Origin: Bacillota bacterium
Lineage (GTDB): Bacteria > Bacillota > Clostridia > Christensenellales > SZUA-584
Assembly: GCA_023459495.1 (NCBI GenBank)
Contig: JAEWTL010000031.1
Coordinates: 1 to 62,856 of the forward strand
Length of the DNA: 62,856 nt
Direction: 5' to 3'
The stretch's first letter is position 1, and every line of letters starts with the position of its first letter. A program made the translations under genes and the position numbers. The notes beneath the pieces are model-generated. The model saw only the letters and a program-made list of their open reading frames with translations, was not told the DNA's origin and did no database searches. Below are positions 15,654-24,938 of the stretch, piece after piece.

Positions 15654-17408
15654 GTGAAGAAACTTCGCAAAACAGCCACCTTCATCCTTGCGTTCATCTT
15701 AGTGTTGTCGGCTGCGCTGGCCGGAGCGCCGGACGCGCGCGCCGCGGCGTTCTACACCGACATTCGCGTACTGATTTCCATTGGAACACCAAAAACGATG
15801 AATATCTCGCTCGTGGGGGACTTTTATGTCCGGGAGGACCCCTCCTTTGTGCTGTCGCCGGATGGCATGACATTGTCCATCGCGGGCGGGCGGCCCGTGC
15901 TGACATCGGGAGAAAATTCGATGTCAGCCGCGTCCCTCACGCTTATGAGCCGCGACTACAGCGGCATGTCCTCCTACGTGCGGCTGAAGAATTCGCTGTA
16001 TAGCACATGCACCTACCTTGGCAACATGACCTTCGACGTATCGGAGGGCAGGCTGCGCGCCATCAACACGCTGCCCGTAGAGCATTACCTCTACGGCGTG
16101 GTGCCCTATGAGATGAGCAACACGTTCCCCATCGAAGCGCTGAAAGCGCAGGCGGTGGGTGCGCGAGGCTATGCCGTGGCCAACTGTTCCACCTACCGCC
16201 AGCGCTCCTACGATATCCGCGATACCTCCGCCGATCAGGTCTACCACGGCCTCAACACCGACTACACGCGCGCCATTGCTGCGGTGGACGAGACCGCAGG
16301 GCAGGTGCTGACCTACAACGGCGATATCATTCAGGCCTATTACGCGGCGTCTAACGGCGGCCAGACCGAGCCCACCGGCAACGTGTGGGCGAACGATCTG
16401 CCGTACTACACCCAGCAGGACGACCCGTACGACATCACAAACCCCTCCAGTCTGGAGGAAAAGTCCTTCATCCCCGCGGAGTTTAATGAGCTGACGCTGC
16501 CGCTGATGGACGCGCTGGTGCTGAATATGCTGCAGCAGGGCGCAAACGCCGCGGCGGGGGAGGCGGTGACGCTGGTCTCCACGGTGCGCGTCAGGGCAAA
16601 GGACGCCGTCTATGCACCGCCCAGCCGCAGCTACACCAAAGCGGATGTGACGATAATGGTGGCAGGCGCGGACGGCAGTCTGGGGCAGCTCACCGTGACG
16701 ATCTCACTTTCCGACCTCGTTTATTCGGAAGAGAACAATCCGGAGGGCATCTTCAATACCGTGAGGAACCTGCGCATGCGCGGCGCGGAGGCGGGCGTGC
16801 TGGAAACGGAGGACGGCCAATCGTACGACGGGTGGTTCCTGACCAACCGCCGCTACGGACACGGCGTGGGCCTCTCGCAGCGGGGTGCGCAGCAGCGTGC
16901 GACGGACGGGCAAACTTATACGGAAATCCTTGCGTTCTATTACGTGGGTACGCAGCTCATCACCATCGGGACATGGGCCACCGCGCCCGCGCTGACCAGC
17001 GAAACCCTGACCGTAACCGAGACCGAGGTGAGCGGCATTGCGCCCGGCACCACGCCGGAAGCGCTGCTTGCACAGCTGGCTTCGGACGGCGGGACGCTGA
17101 GCCTGATATCGTCCACCGGGGCGGCAAAGACCGACGGACGCATCTATACCGGCGACTTCGTGCGCACGACCTACAATGACGGCGAGGCGTACTTCGATCT
17201 GTCGGTGGTGGTGCGCGGTGATACGGACGGGGATGGGCGTATTACCCAGGACGACTTTAACACGCTGCGGCGGCACATGCTGAACACCAGCAGATTGTCC
17301 GGCCCGTACCTTACCGCGGCGGATGTGAATCAGGACGGCGCAGTGGACGGAATGGACGTGCTGCTGCTCTTAAAGCACCTGCAGGGTGCGGCCGACATCG
17401 AACCTTAA
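15654..17408 (+). CDS. Exported SpoIID/LytB-domain protein with C-terminal dockerin
   Basis: About 584 residues. A signal peptide (KKLRKTATFILAFILVLS...ARA) is followed by a SpoIID/LytB domain: LPVEHYLYGVVPYEMSNTF, ALKAQAVGARGYAVANC, ASNGGQTEP and YGHGVGLSQRGAQ. SpoIID is a lytic transglycosylase that cleaves denuded peptidoglycan. The C-terminus has two calcium-binding dockerin repeats, DTDGDGRITQDDFNTLRRHML and DVNQDGAVDGMDVLLLLKHL, which normally bind a cohesin. GTG start at 15654 after AAGGGG. The next gene, 10 bases on, encodes a cohesin-like membrane protein, so the two probably form a surface complex. Confidence 0.8.
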   Translation: MKKLRKTATFILAFILVLSAALAGAPDARAAAFYTDIRVLISIGTPKTMNISLVGDFYVREDPSFVLSPDGMTLSIAGGRPVLTSGENSMSAASLTLMSRDYSGMSSYVRLKNSLYSTCTYLGNMTFDVSEGRLRAINTLPVEHYLYGVVPYEMSNTFPIEALKAQAVGARGYAVANCSTYRQRSYDIRDTSADQVYHGLNTDYTRAIAAVDETAGQVLTYNGDIIQAYYAASNGGQTEPTGNVWANDLPYYTQQDDPYDITNPSSLEEKSFIPAEFNELTLPLMDALVLNMLQQGANAAAGEAVTLVSTVRVRAKDAVYAPPSRSYTKADVTIMVAGADGSLGQLTVTISLSDLVYSEENNPEGIFNTVRNLRMRGAEAGVLETEDGQSYDGWFLTNRRYGHGVGLSQRGAQQRATDGQTYTEILAFYYVGTQLITIGTWATAPALTSETLTVTETEVSGIAPGTTPEALLAQLASDGGTLSLISSTGAAKTDGRIYTGDFVRTTYNDGEAYFDLSVVVRGDTDGDGRITQDDFNTLRRHMLNTSRLSGPYLTAADVNQDGAVDGMDVLLLLKHLQGAADIEP

Positions 17409-17418
17409 GGAGGCCATT

Positions 17419-18645
17419 ATGAACAAACGGCATCTTATTCGAAATATCACCGCGATTGCCTTTGCGCTGGCGCTGGCGATTGTGTTTCCGGCTGCCGCGC
17501 AGGCGGCCAGCGTTTCTGTTGTTGCAGAGCCGCTGTCGGTGGACAAGGGCGACATCGTGACCGTGACCGTCACCGCGGCGGGCGAGCACATCGCCGTGGC
17601 GGACGGCTCCTTCACCTACGACCCGGCGCTGCTGTCCTATGTGAGCGGCGAGGGCGGGGTATCGGATGGCACGCTGAGCCTCGTATCGGCGCAGAATGGC
17701 GGTACGTCCTCCCTGACTGCAATCATCAAGTTCACTGCCATCGGCGCGGGCGACGCGGAGGTGCGCGTGACGATCGACAGCGTACTGAATTACAGCGGCG
17801 AAGCGCTGCCGGGCGGAGAGGCGGGCGTATCCATCGCCATCGCGGGCAGCGACCAGCCCGGCGTGAGTGAAACGCCTGTCACGACCGACCTTTCGCTGAC
17901 CGGCGTGGAGGCCGAGAATGTGGAGGGCGCGACCGAGACCATGTACGTGTGGCGCTCGCTGGAGAGCCTGACGCTGCCCGGCGGCTATGCGGACCGGCAG
18001 GTGACCTACCGCGGCGAGTACATGGGCGGCGCGGCGGTGCCGGACAGCGAGGAGCCCATCCTGCTCTACCTCTCCAACAAGGAGGGTGAAAACGGCGGGT
18101 ATTACATCTACGATGAGGCGCGGAACATACTGTTCCCATATGTGACCATGCTGTCGGTTTCTTCCACCTACACGCTGCTCTGGCCAGACGAAACGGTGAC
18201 CGCGCCTGCGGGATACGAACCGGCGACGATCACCTGGAAGGAGCGGGAGGTGCCTGCGTGGATGCCTGAGGGCGGGGACGGCAGCGTATACCTCGTGTAC
18301 GCGCGCAACCCCTCCGGCGAGCGGGGGTTGTTCCTCTACAGCGTGGCGGACGAGTCGGTGCAGCGTTTCATCGCGCAGCCTGTGGCGGAGCCGGAGCCCG
18401 AGACCACACCTGAACCGGAAACCACACCGGTTTTCGAGCCCGAGGATGAGGGGTTGCTGGCCGGGATCATTGGGAATCAGGTCGTGTTCTTCGCCGTGGG
18501 CGGCGCGTGCGTGCTGCTGTTGGCGCTGGCAATACTTTTCGCCGTGCTTTACGTCAAGGCCACAGGGGAGAAGCGCAAGGCTGCCCGCATGGCCAAGCGG
18601 ATGAAGAAGTCTTCGGAGGACAAGGATACCGGCGTTTCAGGCTGA
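17419..18645 (+). CDS. Membrane-anchored cohesin-domain protein
   Basis: A 408-residue protein. Signal peptide (IRNITAIAFALALAIVFPAA), then a cohesin-like beta domain: VDKGDIVTVTVTAAG, GSFTYDPALLSYVSG and FTAIGAGDAEV match the jelly-roll pattern of cohesin/carbohydrate-binding folds. A Pro/Glu/Thr-rich spacer precedes a C-terminal transmembrane helix (VVFFAVGGACVLLLALAILF) and a basic tail. It starts 10 bases after a dockerin-ended SpoIID/LytB gene with AAGGAGG at ideal spacing, so the pair is co-expressed. Its inferred job is to hold the peptidoglycan-acting partner at the membrane. Confidence 0.75.
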   Translation: MNKRHLIRNITAIAFALALAIVFPAAAQAASVSVVAEPLSVDKGDIVTVTVTAAGEHIAVADGSFTYDPALLSYVSGEGGVSDGTLSLVSAQNGGTSSLTAIIKFTAIGAGDAEVRVTIDSVLNYSGEALPGGEAGVSIAIAGSDQPGVSETPVTTDLSLTGVEAENVEGATETMYVWRSLESLTLPGGYADRQVTYRGEYMGGAAVPDSEEPILLYLSNKEGENGGYYIYDEARNILFPYVTMLSVSSTYTLLWPDETVTAPAGYEPATITWKEREVPAWMPEGGDGSVYLVYARNPSGERGLFLYSVADESVQRFIAQPVAEPEPETTPEPETTPVFEPEDEGLLAGIIGNQVVFFAVGGACVLLLALAILFAVLYVKATGEKRKAARMAKRMKKSSEDKDTGVSG

Positions 18646-18661
18646 TACGTTTTGTATCTAT

Positions 18662-18748
18662 TTGGAGGCTCCGCCTCCAAGCCACCGCATAAGGGGCATA
18701 GCCCCTTATGAATCCCATCGTATGCAACACCCTGTTCAGGGCGTTGCA
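18662..18748. repeat. Mosaic of short GC palindromes, copy A
   Basis: Consists of TTGGAGGCTCCGCCTCCAA, AAGGGGCATAGCCCCTT, a GAATCCC spacer and GCAAC...TTCAGGGCGTTGC. Other copies: 22580-22710, 34804-34955 and 59082-59167 (reversed). Confidence 0.75.
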
Positions 18749-18932
18749 GGATATTAATTTGGCCCGGCGTAAATGAGCCTCCCTTGCGGCTTGTGGTGGG
18801 AGAGGGAGGGGGACCGCGTTACGGTGGAGGGATGTGCTGAAGCAGAAGTCTGTCTTCCCCATCGAGCAGGGGCAGTAATAATGTAGAGATAAAATGATAA
18901 ATCGTATTTGTATTTTGTGGGGGTATTCATAC

Positions 18933-19781
18933 ATGAAAAAAGCATTGGCAGTGTTGTTGGTTTTGATGCTGGTAATGGCTGCGGGATGCAGCTTGCCTGT
19001 CGCGGCGCAAACCTCGCAGGCTGTGGAAACGACAGCGGAGGGGACGCCGTCGTCAACGCCGGAGACGACGCCTTCGGCAACGCCTGAAACGACGGCAACA
19101 GAGACGCCGGCCATGTCTCCGACGCCCACGGAAACGGCAACGCCTTCTCCCACGCCGACGCCCACGCCGCTGAAACCGCTGACCGTGACGGAAGGCAAGC
19201 TGACTTACGGCGGCACAGGCGTGAACGTCAACATCACCTATCCCATCATATCGGGCATGGGGGATGGTCTGGTGCAGGGCAACATCAACGACGGCGTGCT
19301 GGGTTATCTGCAGGGACAGGCGCAGGAGGTGGAGTCGGATGCGTCGGCCGCTGGCGGCTCACACGGCACCTACACCTTTTCCGCGGACTATGAGGTGATG
19401 CGCAACGACGGCATGATCCTCTCGATCTTCATCCGCACATCCTCCTATACAGGCGGGGCCAATGTGGGCACGGACGTGGCTTTTGTCAACATCATCAACA
19501 CCAGCCCTGCGCAGCAGCCCACACTGGAGGAGCTGTTCACGGAGGGCTCCGGTTACGCGGCGGTGCTGAACAGTAAGATTAAAGCGCAGCTCGCGGCCAT
19601 GAGCGACGGGGACGCGTATTCCTTCAACAGTGTATCGGCGCACGGGGGATATTACCTGACCGACACCGAATTGGTGATCGTGTTTCCGCGCTACACGATT
19701 GCGCCGGGCGCATATGGCGAGCCGGAGTTTTCCATACCGCTTGCAGACCTTGCGGATATACTGATCCCCGAGCTGCAGTAA
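18933..19781 (+). CDS. Lipoprotein with DUF3298/RsiV-like domain
   Basis: About 282 residues. Lipoprotein signal with lipobox MAAGC (Cys near residue 19), then a Thr/Pro/Ser/Glu-rich linker of about 60 residues, then a globular domain beginning LKPLTVTEGKLTYGG, containing GMGDGLVQGNINDGVL and TLEELFTEGSGYAAVLNSKIKAQL. The latter two match the DUF4163/DUF3298 pattern found in RsiV and PdaC, where it binds lysozyme or glycan. It probably sits on the outer face of the membrane. ATG at 18933; the frame is open to 18894. A clean terminator follows. Confidence 0.7.
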   Translation: MKKALAVLLVLMLVMAAGCSLPVAAQTSQAVETTAEGTPSSTPETTPSATPETTATETPAMSPTPTETATPSPTPTPTPLKPLTVTEGKLTYGGTGVNVNITYPIISGMGDGLVQGNINDGVLGYLQGQAQEVESDASAAGGSHGTYTFSADYEVMRNDGMILSIFIRTSSYTGGANVGTDVAFVNIINTSPAQQPTLEELFTEGSGYAAVLNSKIKAQLAAMSDGDAYSFNSVSAHGGYYLTDTELVIVFPRYTIAPGAYGEPEFSIPLADLADILIPELQ

Positions 19782-19786
19782 AACAG

Positions 19787-19821
19787 AACCGGGCAGCGCT
19801 GCGGAATGCTGCCCGGTTTTT
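19787..19821 (+). terminator. Terminator after the DUF3298-type lipoprotein
   Basis: The 11-bp stem AACCGGGCAGC/GCTGCCCGGTT is followed by TTTTT. Confidence 0.9.
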
Positions 19822-19924
19822 ATTGCCCGGAATATGGAAGAGAAATACGCTGCCGTGCGCGGGCCCTTTTGAGGTCGACTGCGGAGTAGCACAGCAGCGT
19901 TTGAAATGGTTAAAAAAAGCCTAT

Positions 19925-19953
19925 TTGCTTTTGCATAACCATTTATGTATACT
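19925..19953 (+). promoter_or_regulatory. Promoter of the PfkB-xylulokinase gene
   Basis: TTGCTT and TATACT with a 17-base spacer, about 40 bases before the start codon. Confidence 0.65.
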
Positions 19954-19993
19954 GATTTTGGATGACACAATCCATTTTTACCGAGGTTTTCAA

Positions 19994-22519
19994 ATGAAAC
20001 GTGGGATTGCCGTAGCGGGCAATATGGTGGTCGATATTCTTTATCCTATCCAGGGACTGCCCGGAGCGGGCGAGTTGACGACCATTCAGGAAGGCATCTC
20101 GCGCTCCACAGGCGGAGCGGTTTGCAACGTGCTCATGGATCTGACCAAGCTCGACCCACAGCTGAAGCTGCAGGCGTTCGGTCGTGTCGGCGCGGACCCG
20201 GAAGGCGATTTTCTGCTGAACACCTTAAAGGAATGCCGCCGCATCGACGTTTCGCAGATCAGGCGCGAAGGGGTGACGTCGTTCACCGCGGTGATGGCGG
20301 ACGCCGTAACCAGTCAACGCACCTTTTTTCACTATCGTGGCGCAAATGCGCAATTCGACGTAACGGATATCGACTGGGACCGTGTGGATGCGGACCTGCT
20401 GCACATCGGCTATGTTCTGCTGCTGGACACGCTGGACACGGCGGACGCAGACTACGGCACGCGCATGGCGCGGCTGCTGCACGACGCGCAGGCGCACGGC
20501 ATCAAAACCTCCATCGACGTGGCCAGTGAGCGCGGCACGCGCTTTGAAAAGCTGGTGCCACCCGCGCTGCGTTTTACGGATTACTGCATCATCAACGAAC
20601 TGGAGGCGCAGCAGATTACGGGCATCAAGCTGCGCGGCGACGACGGCGCGCTGGTTCCCCGGAATATGCCCGAAGCGCTGCGGCGGCTGATGTCGCTCGG
20701 CGTATCCACCTGGGCGGTGATCCACTGCCCGGAGGGCGGTTACGGCATGGAGCAGGGCGACCGGATGGCCGCTGTGGAAAGCCTGAAGCTGCCCGCAGGC
20801 TACATCAAAGGTACCGTGGGCGCGGGCGACGCGTTCTGCGCGGGCGTGCTGCTTGGTGCGCACCGCGGCCTGCCCTTAAAGCAGGCGATCGAGCTGGGCG
20901 TGGCCTCGGCGGCGTGCTCGCTCTCCGAAAGCGGCGCGACAGAGGGTATGCGCACCGCGGAATTTGCCCTGAAGCTATACCGGGACTACCGGGACGAAAA
21001 AATATCATTGGAGGCCCCTATGCGCAAATATTTGGCCGGAATCGACGTGGGCACGTCAAGCGTGAAATGCATTGTGATCGGAGACGACGGCGCGGTGCTG
21101 TCCTCGTGCTCCGAGAAGTATCCGCTCTATACGCCGCAGGTCGGCTGGTCGGAACAGGACCCCGAGGAGTGGTGGGAAGCGACCAAGAAGGCAATCCGCA
21201 AAGCTGTGGAGAAGAGCGGCGTCAAACCGGAAGAGATCGTGGGGCTCGGTTTCTCCGGGCAGATGCACGGCCTGGTGGCGCTGGACAAGGACGACAAGGT
21301 GCTGCGGCACGCCATCCTCTGGAACGACCAGCGCACCTCTGAGGAGTGCGACGACATCATCCGCGACGCAGGCGGCCTCGTGCGGCTGATCGGCTATACC
21401 AACAACACGATGCTCACCGGCTTTACGGGTGGCAAGATACTCTGGGTGAAAAAGCATGAACCGGAGATATTCAAGCGCATGGCATCCTTCATGATGCCCA
21501 AGGACTACATCCGTTTCCGAATCACGGGCGAGAAGGCCACGGACGCTTCGGACGCTTCCGGCACGGGCCTGTTCGACGTGAAGAACCGCCGCTGGAGCAA
21601 CGAGCTGATCCGGCGGCTGGGTTTCGATGAAGCCATATTCCCCAAGGTGTACGAGTCGGACGAGGCGGCGGGGGTGGTCACTCCGCAGGCCGCGGCGGAA
21701 ACCGGGCTCAAGGCGGGCATGACCGTGTACGCAGGCGGCGGGGACGCCGTGATCCAGACGACCGGCATGGGCATCGTCAAAGAGGGCACCATCGGGCTTA
21801 TCATCGGTACCTCGGGCATCGTCTCGATGTCGCTCGACAGCTTTGCGGAGAACGAGGGCGGCAAGCTGCAGTTCTTCTGCAACAACGACCGCAACAAGTG
21901 GCAGGCGTTCGGCTGCCAGCTTTCCTCCGGCGGCTCATTGGACTGGTTTGCGCAGACCGTGTATGGCGGTGAGTTCAAGACGCTGGATAAGCAGGCGGGG
22001 GAGAGCCCCGCAGGCTCGCGTAACCTCGTGTTCCTGCCGTATCTCACGGGCGAACGCTGCCCGCACGCCGATCCGTATGCGCGGGGCGTGTTCTTCGGCC
22101 TTTCCAGTCAGCATGGCCGGGGCGACATGGCGCGCGCGGTGATGGAAGGCGTGACGTTCGGCTTGAAAGAAATCTATGAGATTATCTTAAAGGGCAACCC
22201 GAATCTGGAGCCGGTGGAAGTCATCTCCTCGGGCGGCGGCAGCAAGAGCGCGATATGGCGGCAGATTCAGGCGGACGTGTTCAACCTGCCGGTGAAGACG
22301 CTGACGGGCGCGGCAGAAGGCGGCGCGTATGGCGGCGCGGTAGTTGCGGGCGTCGGCGCGGGCGTATGGGCCAACATCGAGGACGCGGCCAAGTGCCTGA
22401 AGGTGGAGACGGTGACCGAGCCCATCCCGGAGAATGTATATAAGCTGCAGCGGCTCTATGGCGTGTATCAGGGGCTGTATCAGGACTTGAAGATGCGCTT
22501 CAAGAGCCTGATGGACTGA
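19994..22519 (+). CDS. xylB: PfkB-family sugar kinase fused to xylulokinase
   Basis: One uninterrupted frame of 841 residues. Residues 1-342 are a ribokinase/PfkB carbohydrate kinase (GNMVVDILYP, STGGAVCNVL, and the anion-hole GTVGAGDAFCAG). From Met343 (ATG at 21020) the protein is a complete 499-residue FGGY xylulokinase (AGIDVGTSSVKC, GFSGQMHGLV, SSGGGSKSAIWRQI). A GGAGG sits eight bases before that internal ATG, as expected for a separate gene. So either both kinases are made as a fusion or XylB is also made alone. The pathway would be phosphorylation of xylulose plus another sugar. GAGG precedes the first ATG. Confidence 0.75.
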   Translation: MKRGIAVAGNMVVDILYPIQGLPGAGELTTIQEGISRSTGGAVCNVLMDLTKLDPQLKLQAFGRVGADPEGDFLLNTLKECRRIDVSQIRREGVTSFTAVMADAVTSQRTFFHYRGANAQFDVTDIDWDRVDADLLHIGYVLLLDTLDTADADYGTRMARLLHDAQAHGIKTSIDVASERGTRFEKLVPPALRFTDYCIINELEAQQITGIKLRGDDGALVPRNMPEALRRLMSLGVSTWAVIHCPEGGYGMEQGDRMAAVESLKLPAGYIKGTVGAGDAFCAGVLLGAHRGLPLKQAIELGVASAACSLSESGATEGMRTAEFALKLYRDYRDEKISLEAPMRKYLAGIDVGTSSVKCIVIGDDGAVLSSCSEKYPLYTPQVGWSEQDPEEWWEATKKAIRKAVEKSGVKPEEIVGLGFSGQMHGLVALDKDDKVLRHAILWNDQRTSEECDDIIRDAGGLVRLIGYTNNTMLTGFTGGKILWVKKHEPEIFKRMASFMMPKDYIRFRITGEKATDASDASGTGLFDVKNRRWSNELIRRLGFDEAIFPKVYESDEAAGVVTPQAAAETGLKAGMTVYAGGGDAVIQTTGMGIVKEGTIGLIIGTSGIVSMSLDSFAENEGGKLQFFCNNDRNKWQAFGCQLSSGGSLDWFAQTVYGGEFKTLDKQAGESPAGSRNLVFLPYLTGERCPHADPYARGVFFGLSSQHGRGDMARAVMEGVTFGLKEIYEIILKGNPNLEPVEVISSGGGSKSAIWRQIQADVFNLPVKTLTGAAEGGAYGGAVVAGVGAGVWANIEDAAKCLKVETVTEPIPENVYKLQRLYGVYQGLYQDLKMRFKSLMD

Positions 22520-22579
22520 AGAAAATATCAATTACAGGGGAGCGGGAAACCGCTCCTTTTTACGTGATAACAAGCTTTC

Positions 22580-22710
22580 GCGAGGGCGCTGCCCTCGCAC
22601 ACCTGCTTCTTTTCTTGAAGAAAAGAAGTAAAAGACACGTGGGAAATGCCTTTTTAAGGCATTTCCCTGATGGGATTCTTAAGGGATGCATCCCTTAAGT
22701 GGTGGAGTCC
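22580..22710. repeat. Mosaic of short palindromes, copy B
   Basis: Contains GCGAGGGCGCTGCCCTCGC, GGGAAATGCC...GGCATTTCCC and TTAAGGGATGCATCCCTTAA. Fills most of the gap between the kinase gene and the next minus-strand gene. Confidence 0.7.
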
Positions 22711-22787
22711 CAGAAAATGAAGCTTTGGGGGTGATGTTTGGCGGCGGAGCTTCCAACGAATATTCTGTCAACAAAAAAGATGTGCGC

Positions 22788-23588
22788 TTAATAGTACTGC
22801 CCCTCGTCCGTTTTTTCCAGCCCGGTGCCGTCCGTGCGGATGCGGTAGCTGCCTACATAAACCGTTGGGCCGTTGTATTTGCTGACCTTGTACCGGAAGC
22901 TGAGCCAGCCGTCCGCCACACCCGTGATGGTGAGCTGCTTGTATAAGTACCCGAAATCGCCATAGTTCCGTGTAATCTCCCGCCGCTCGGGCAGATCGAT
23001 TGCATATTCCTCCGTGTCCGTCAGCGACGGATCGGCGGCAAAGATGGAGCTTTCACTGTCGATTGTATAGTAGACGAGCTCGCCTTCGTTCGGAATGTAT
23101 ATGTCCATGTTCCAGTTGCAGGGCAGTACATCGCCGGTAGTCAGATCGACCACGCGGGTGATCTCGCCTTGCGGCTCTTCATCCGTATAATTGTTGCTCT
23201 TGATGTAGATGTAGGGGTCGCACAACTGGAAGTAGTATCCGGTGGTCCCGAGGTATTCGCTTACGTTGCTGTCGATGAAGCTCCTGTACAGCGGGAACTC
23301 GATGTTATTGCTGAAGATAAAGTACTGGCTTGTATCGAAAAAGTACTCCGCGTCCTCCGTCTGTATGCGGCAGGCTTCCGCGATGGCGGCCTGCTCCTGA
23401 AAATATGCGTCCCGCTGGCTCTCCTCTGCGGTGGGCGTAGGCTCCGCCGCGGGCGTTGCGGCAGGCGGCATGGTCTGCGCTGGGCTGACTGTGGCCGGGG
23501 CAGAGGCCGAAAGCGCGGCGTCCTCTGCGCTGCAGGCGCAAAGCATTAAGGCCAGTGCGGCCAAAAAGCAGTAGGCTAGTTTTCTCAT
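22788..23588 (-). CDS. Lipoprotein of unknown function
   Basis: About 266 residues. Lipoprotein signal with LMLCACS (lipidated Cys near residue 19), an Ala/Pro/Thr-rich linker, then a Tyr-rich soluble domain (YFFDTSQYFIFSN, YYFQLCDPYIYIKSNN, YKVSKYNGPTVYVGSYRI). No family recognised; the beta-rich look suggests an extracellular sensor-like domain. ATG at 23588 has AAGGAG eight bases upstream. Single-gene unit. Confidence 0.65.
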   Translation of the reverse strand: MRKLAYCFLAALALMLCACSAEDAALSASAPATVSPAQTMPPAATPAAEPTPTAEESQRDAYFQEQAAIAEACRIQTEDAEYFFDTSQYFIFSNNIEFPLYRSFIDSNVSEYLGTTGYYFQLCDPYIYIKSNNYTDEEPQGEITRVVDLTTGDVLPCNWNMDIYIPNEGELVYYTIDSESSIFAADPSLTDTEEYAIDLPERREITRNYGDFGYLYKQLTITGVADGWLSFRYKVSKYNGPTVYVGSYRIRTDGTGLEKTDEGQYY

Positions 23589-23726
23589 CAAATCGCTCCT
23601 TGAGAATGAAACCAATATAATTAACCTGATTGTACCATAAAACGGGTAAATGTGTATAGAAAAACCGCAGGGCATCTACCTTGCGGATTTTAAAGATACA
23701 GCGATGCTCTGATATCAGCGGCATAG

Positions 23727-23753
23727 AAAGATCCTTCGCTGCGCTCAGGATGA
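23727..23753. repeat. Half copy of the TGTCATCCTGAG-type repeat
   Basis: Reads AAGATCCTTCGCTGCGCTCAGG followed by ATGAC; corresponds to one inverted end of the element at 10021. Confidence 0.6.
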
Positions 23754-23812
23754 CTATGATTTGTAATTTGACGGCTTTAATATTGAATTAGTGTTGCAAT
23801 ATAACATAAATG

Positions 23813-23818
23813 GTATAA
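23813..23818 (+). promoter_or_regulatory. Extended -10 promoter of the alpha/beta hydrolase gene
   Basis: TGGTATAAT (TGn plus consensus -10), 42 bases before the start codon in an AT-rich stretch; no good -35 at 17 bases. Confidence 0.45.
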
Positions 23819-23859
23819 TATAATCTACATACATAAAAAATGAATACGGGGGTGCTTTG

Positions 23860-24828
23860 ATGAAAAGAAAGAAATACAAAATCGATGCGTGTGAAATCGC
23901 TGAAAGCGGAAGCAACCGGTATCATTTGCGGTATCGGTCAAACGATGAGGCAGCCCCGGTGTTGCTTTTTGTGCATGGCGGACCGGGGTCCTGCGACAGG
24001 CCGCTTGTTATCCGACACCTCTCACAGCTTGCGGACGACTTTACGGTTGTATGTTGGGATCAGCGCGGCGCAGGCAAGGGCTATGATTTTAAATTGTCCC
24101 CCAAAGAAAAGATGACACTGGATAGTTGCGTAGAGGATGCGCATGCTGTTGTTACCTTTTTAAAAAAGCGGTTTTCTCAGGACAAGGTCTGCATTGTGGG
24201 GCATTCATGGGGTTCCCTGTTGGGCGTTCTGCTGACACAGCGGTATCCTGAGGATATTGAGACATATGTGGGGATCGGCCAATATATATGCGGTGCGGAA
24301 AATGAACGGTTATCGTATGAGTATACGCTGGAGGAAGCGATAAAAAGGCAGGATAAACGGGCGGTAAAAGCGTTGCAAAGAATGGGCACGCCTGTAGGCG
24401 GAAACTATGCTCAGGACAGGGATTTGATCTTGCAGCGTAATTATCTGCGGAAATTCGGCGGCGCGATATACAAGGCTGAAGAGTCCATTGCGATGTATGT
24501 GCTGAAAGTAATGCTTACGACCCGAGAGTACACGCCGCTGGATTATGTGAGGTATCTGAAGGGCAACAACTATTGCAGGAAATTGCTGTACGATGAAATG
24601 ATACGGGTGAATTTCATGGAGAGCGTGAAAAGCCTGAACGTCCCGGTTTATATCACTCAGGGGAGGCATGATTACAACACCCCTTCGATACTGGCCCTGC
24701 GTTGGTTTGATGCGCTGGACGCTCCAACTAAAGAATGGTTCTGGTTTGAAGAGTCCGCGCATTCCCCGGATTTTGAAGAACCGGAACAGTGGGTCGGAAC
24801 GATAAGAAGCCTGCTGCTGCAACAGTAG
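23860..24828 (+). CDS. Alpha/beta hydrolase, proline-iminopeptidase-like
   Basis: A 322-residue hydrolase. HGGPGSCDRP gives the oxyanion-hole HGGPG motif, WDQRGAGKG follows, GHSWGS holds the nucleophilic serine, and the late GRHDYNTP and ESAHSPDFEEP supply the acid and catalytic histidine. This pattern fits the proline iminopeptidase/AB hydrolase-1 family; peptide or ester substrate not known. Cytosolic. A TTG directly before the ATG explains a one-codon ambiguity; the ATG at 23860 after GGGGGTGC is preferred. Confidence 0.8.
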   Translation: MKRKKYKIDACEIAESGSNRYHLRYRSNDEAAPVLLFVHGGPGSCDRPLVIRHLSQLADDFTVVCWDQRGAGKGYDFKLSPKEKMTLDSCVEDAHAVVTFLKKRFSQDKVCIVGHSWGSLLGVLLTQRYPEDIETYVGIGQYICGAENERLSYEYTLEEAIKRQDKRAVKALQRMGTPVGGNYAQDRDLILQRNYLRKFGGAIYKAEESIAMYVLKVMLTTREYTPLDYVRYLKGNNYCRKLLYDEMIRVNFMESVKSLNVPVYITQGRHDYNTPSILALRWFDALDAPTKEWFWFEESAHSPDFEEPEQWVGTIRSLLLQQ

Positions 24829-24938
24829 CGTCAGCAAGGCCGCAGAGCGACGATTTCAACGCCGAAATACAAATGGTATTTCGGCGTTTCGTATACAAAG
24901 CCGTTTATCCGAAAGGGAAGGGAGTGCCGGTCCGGTGT

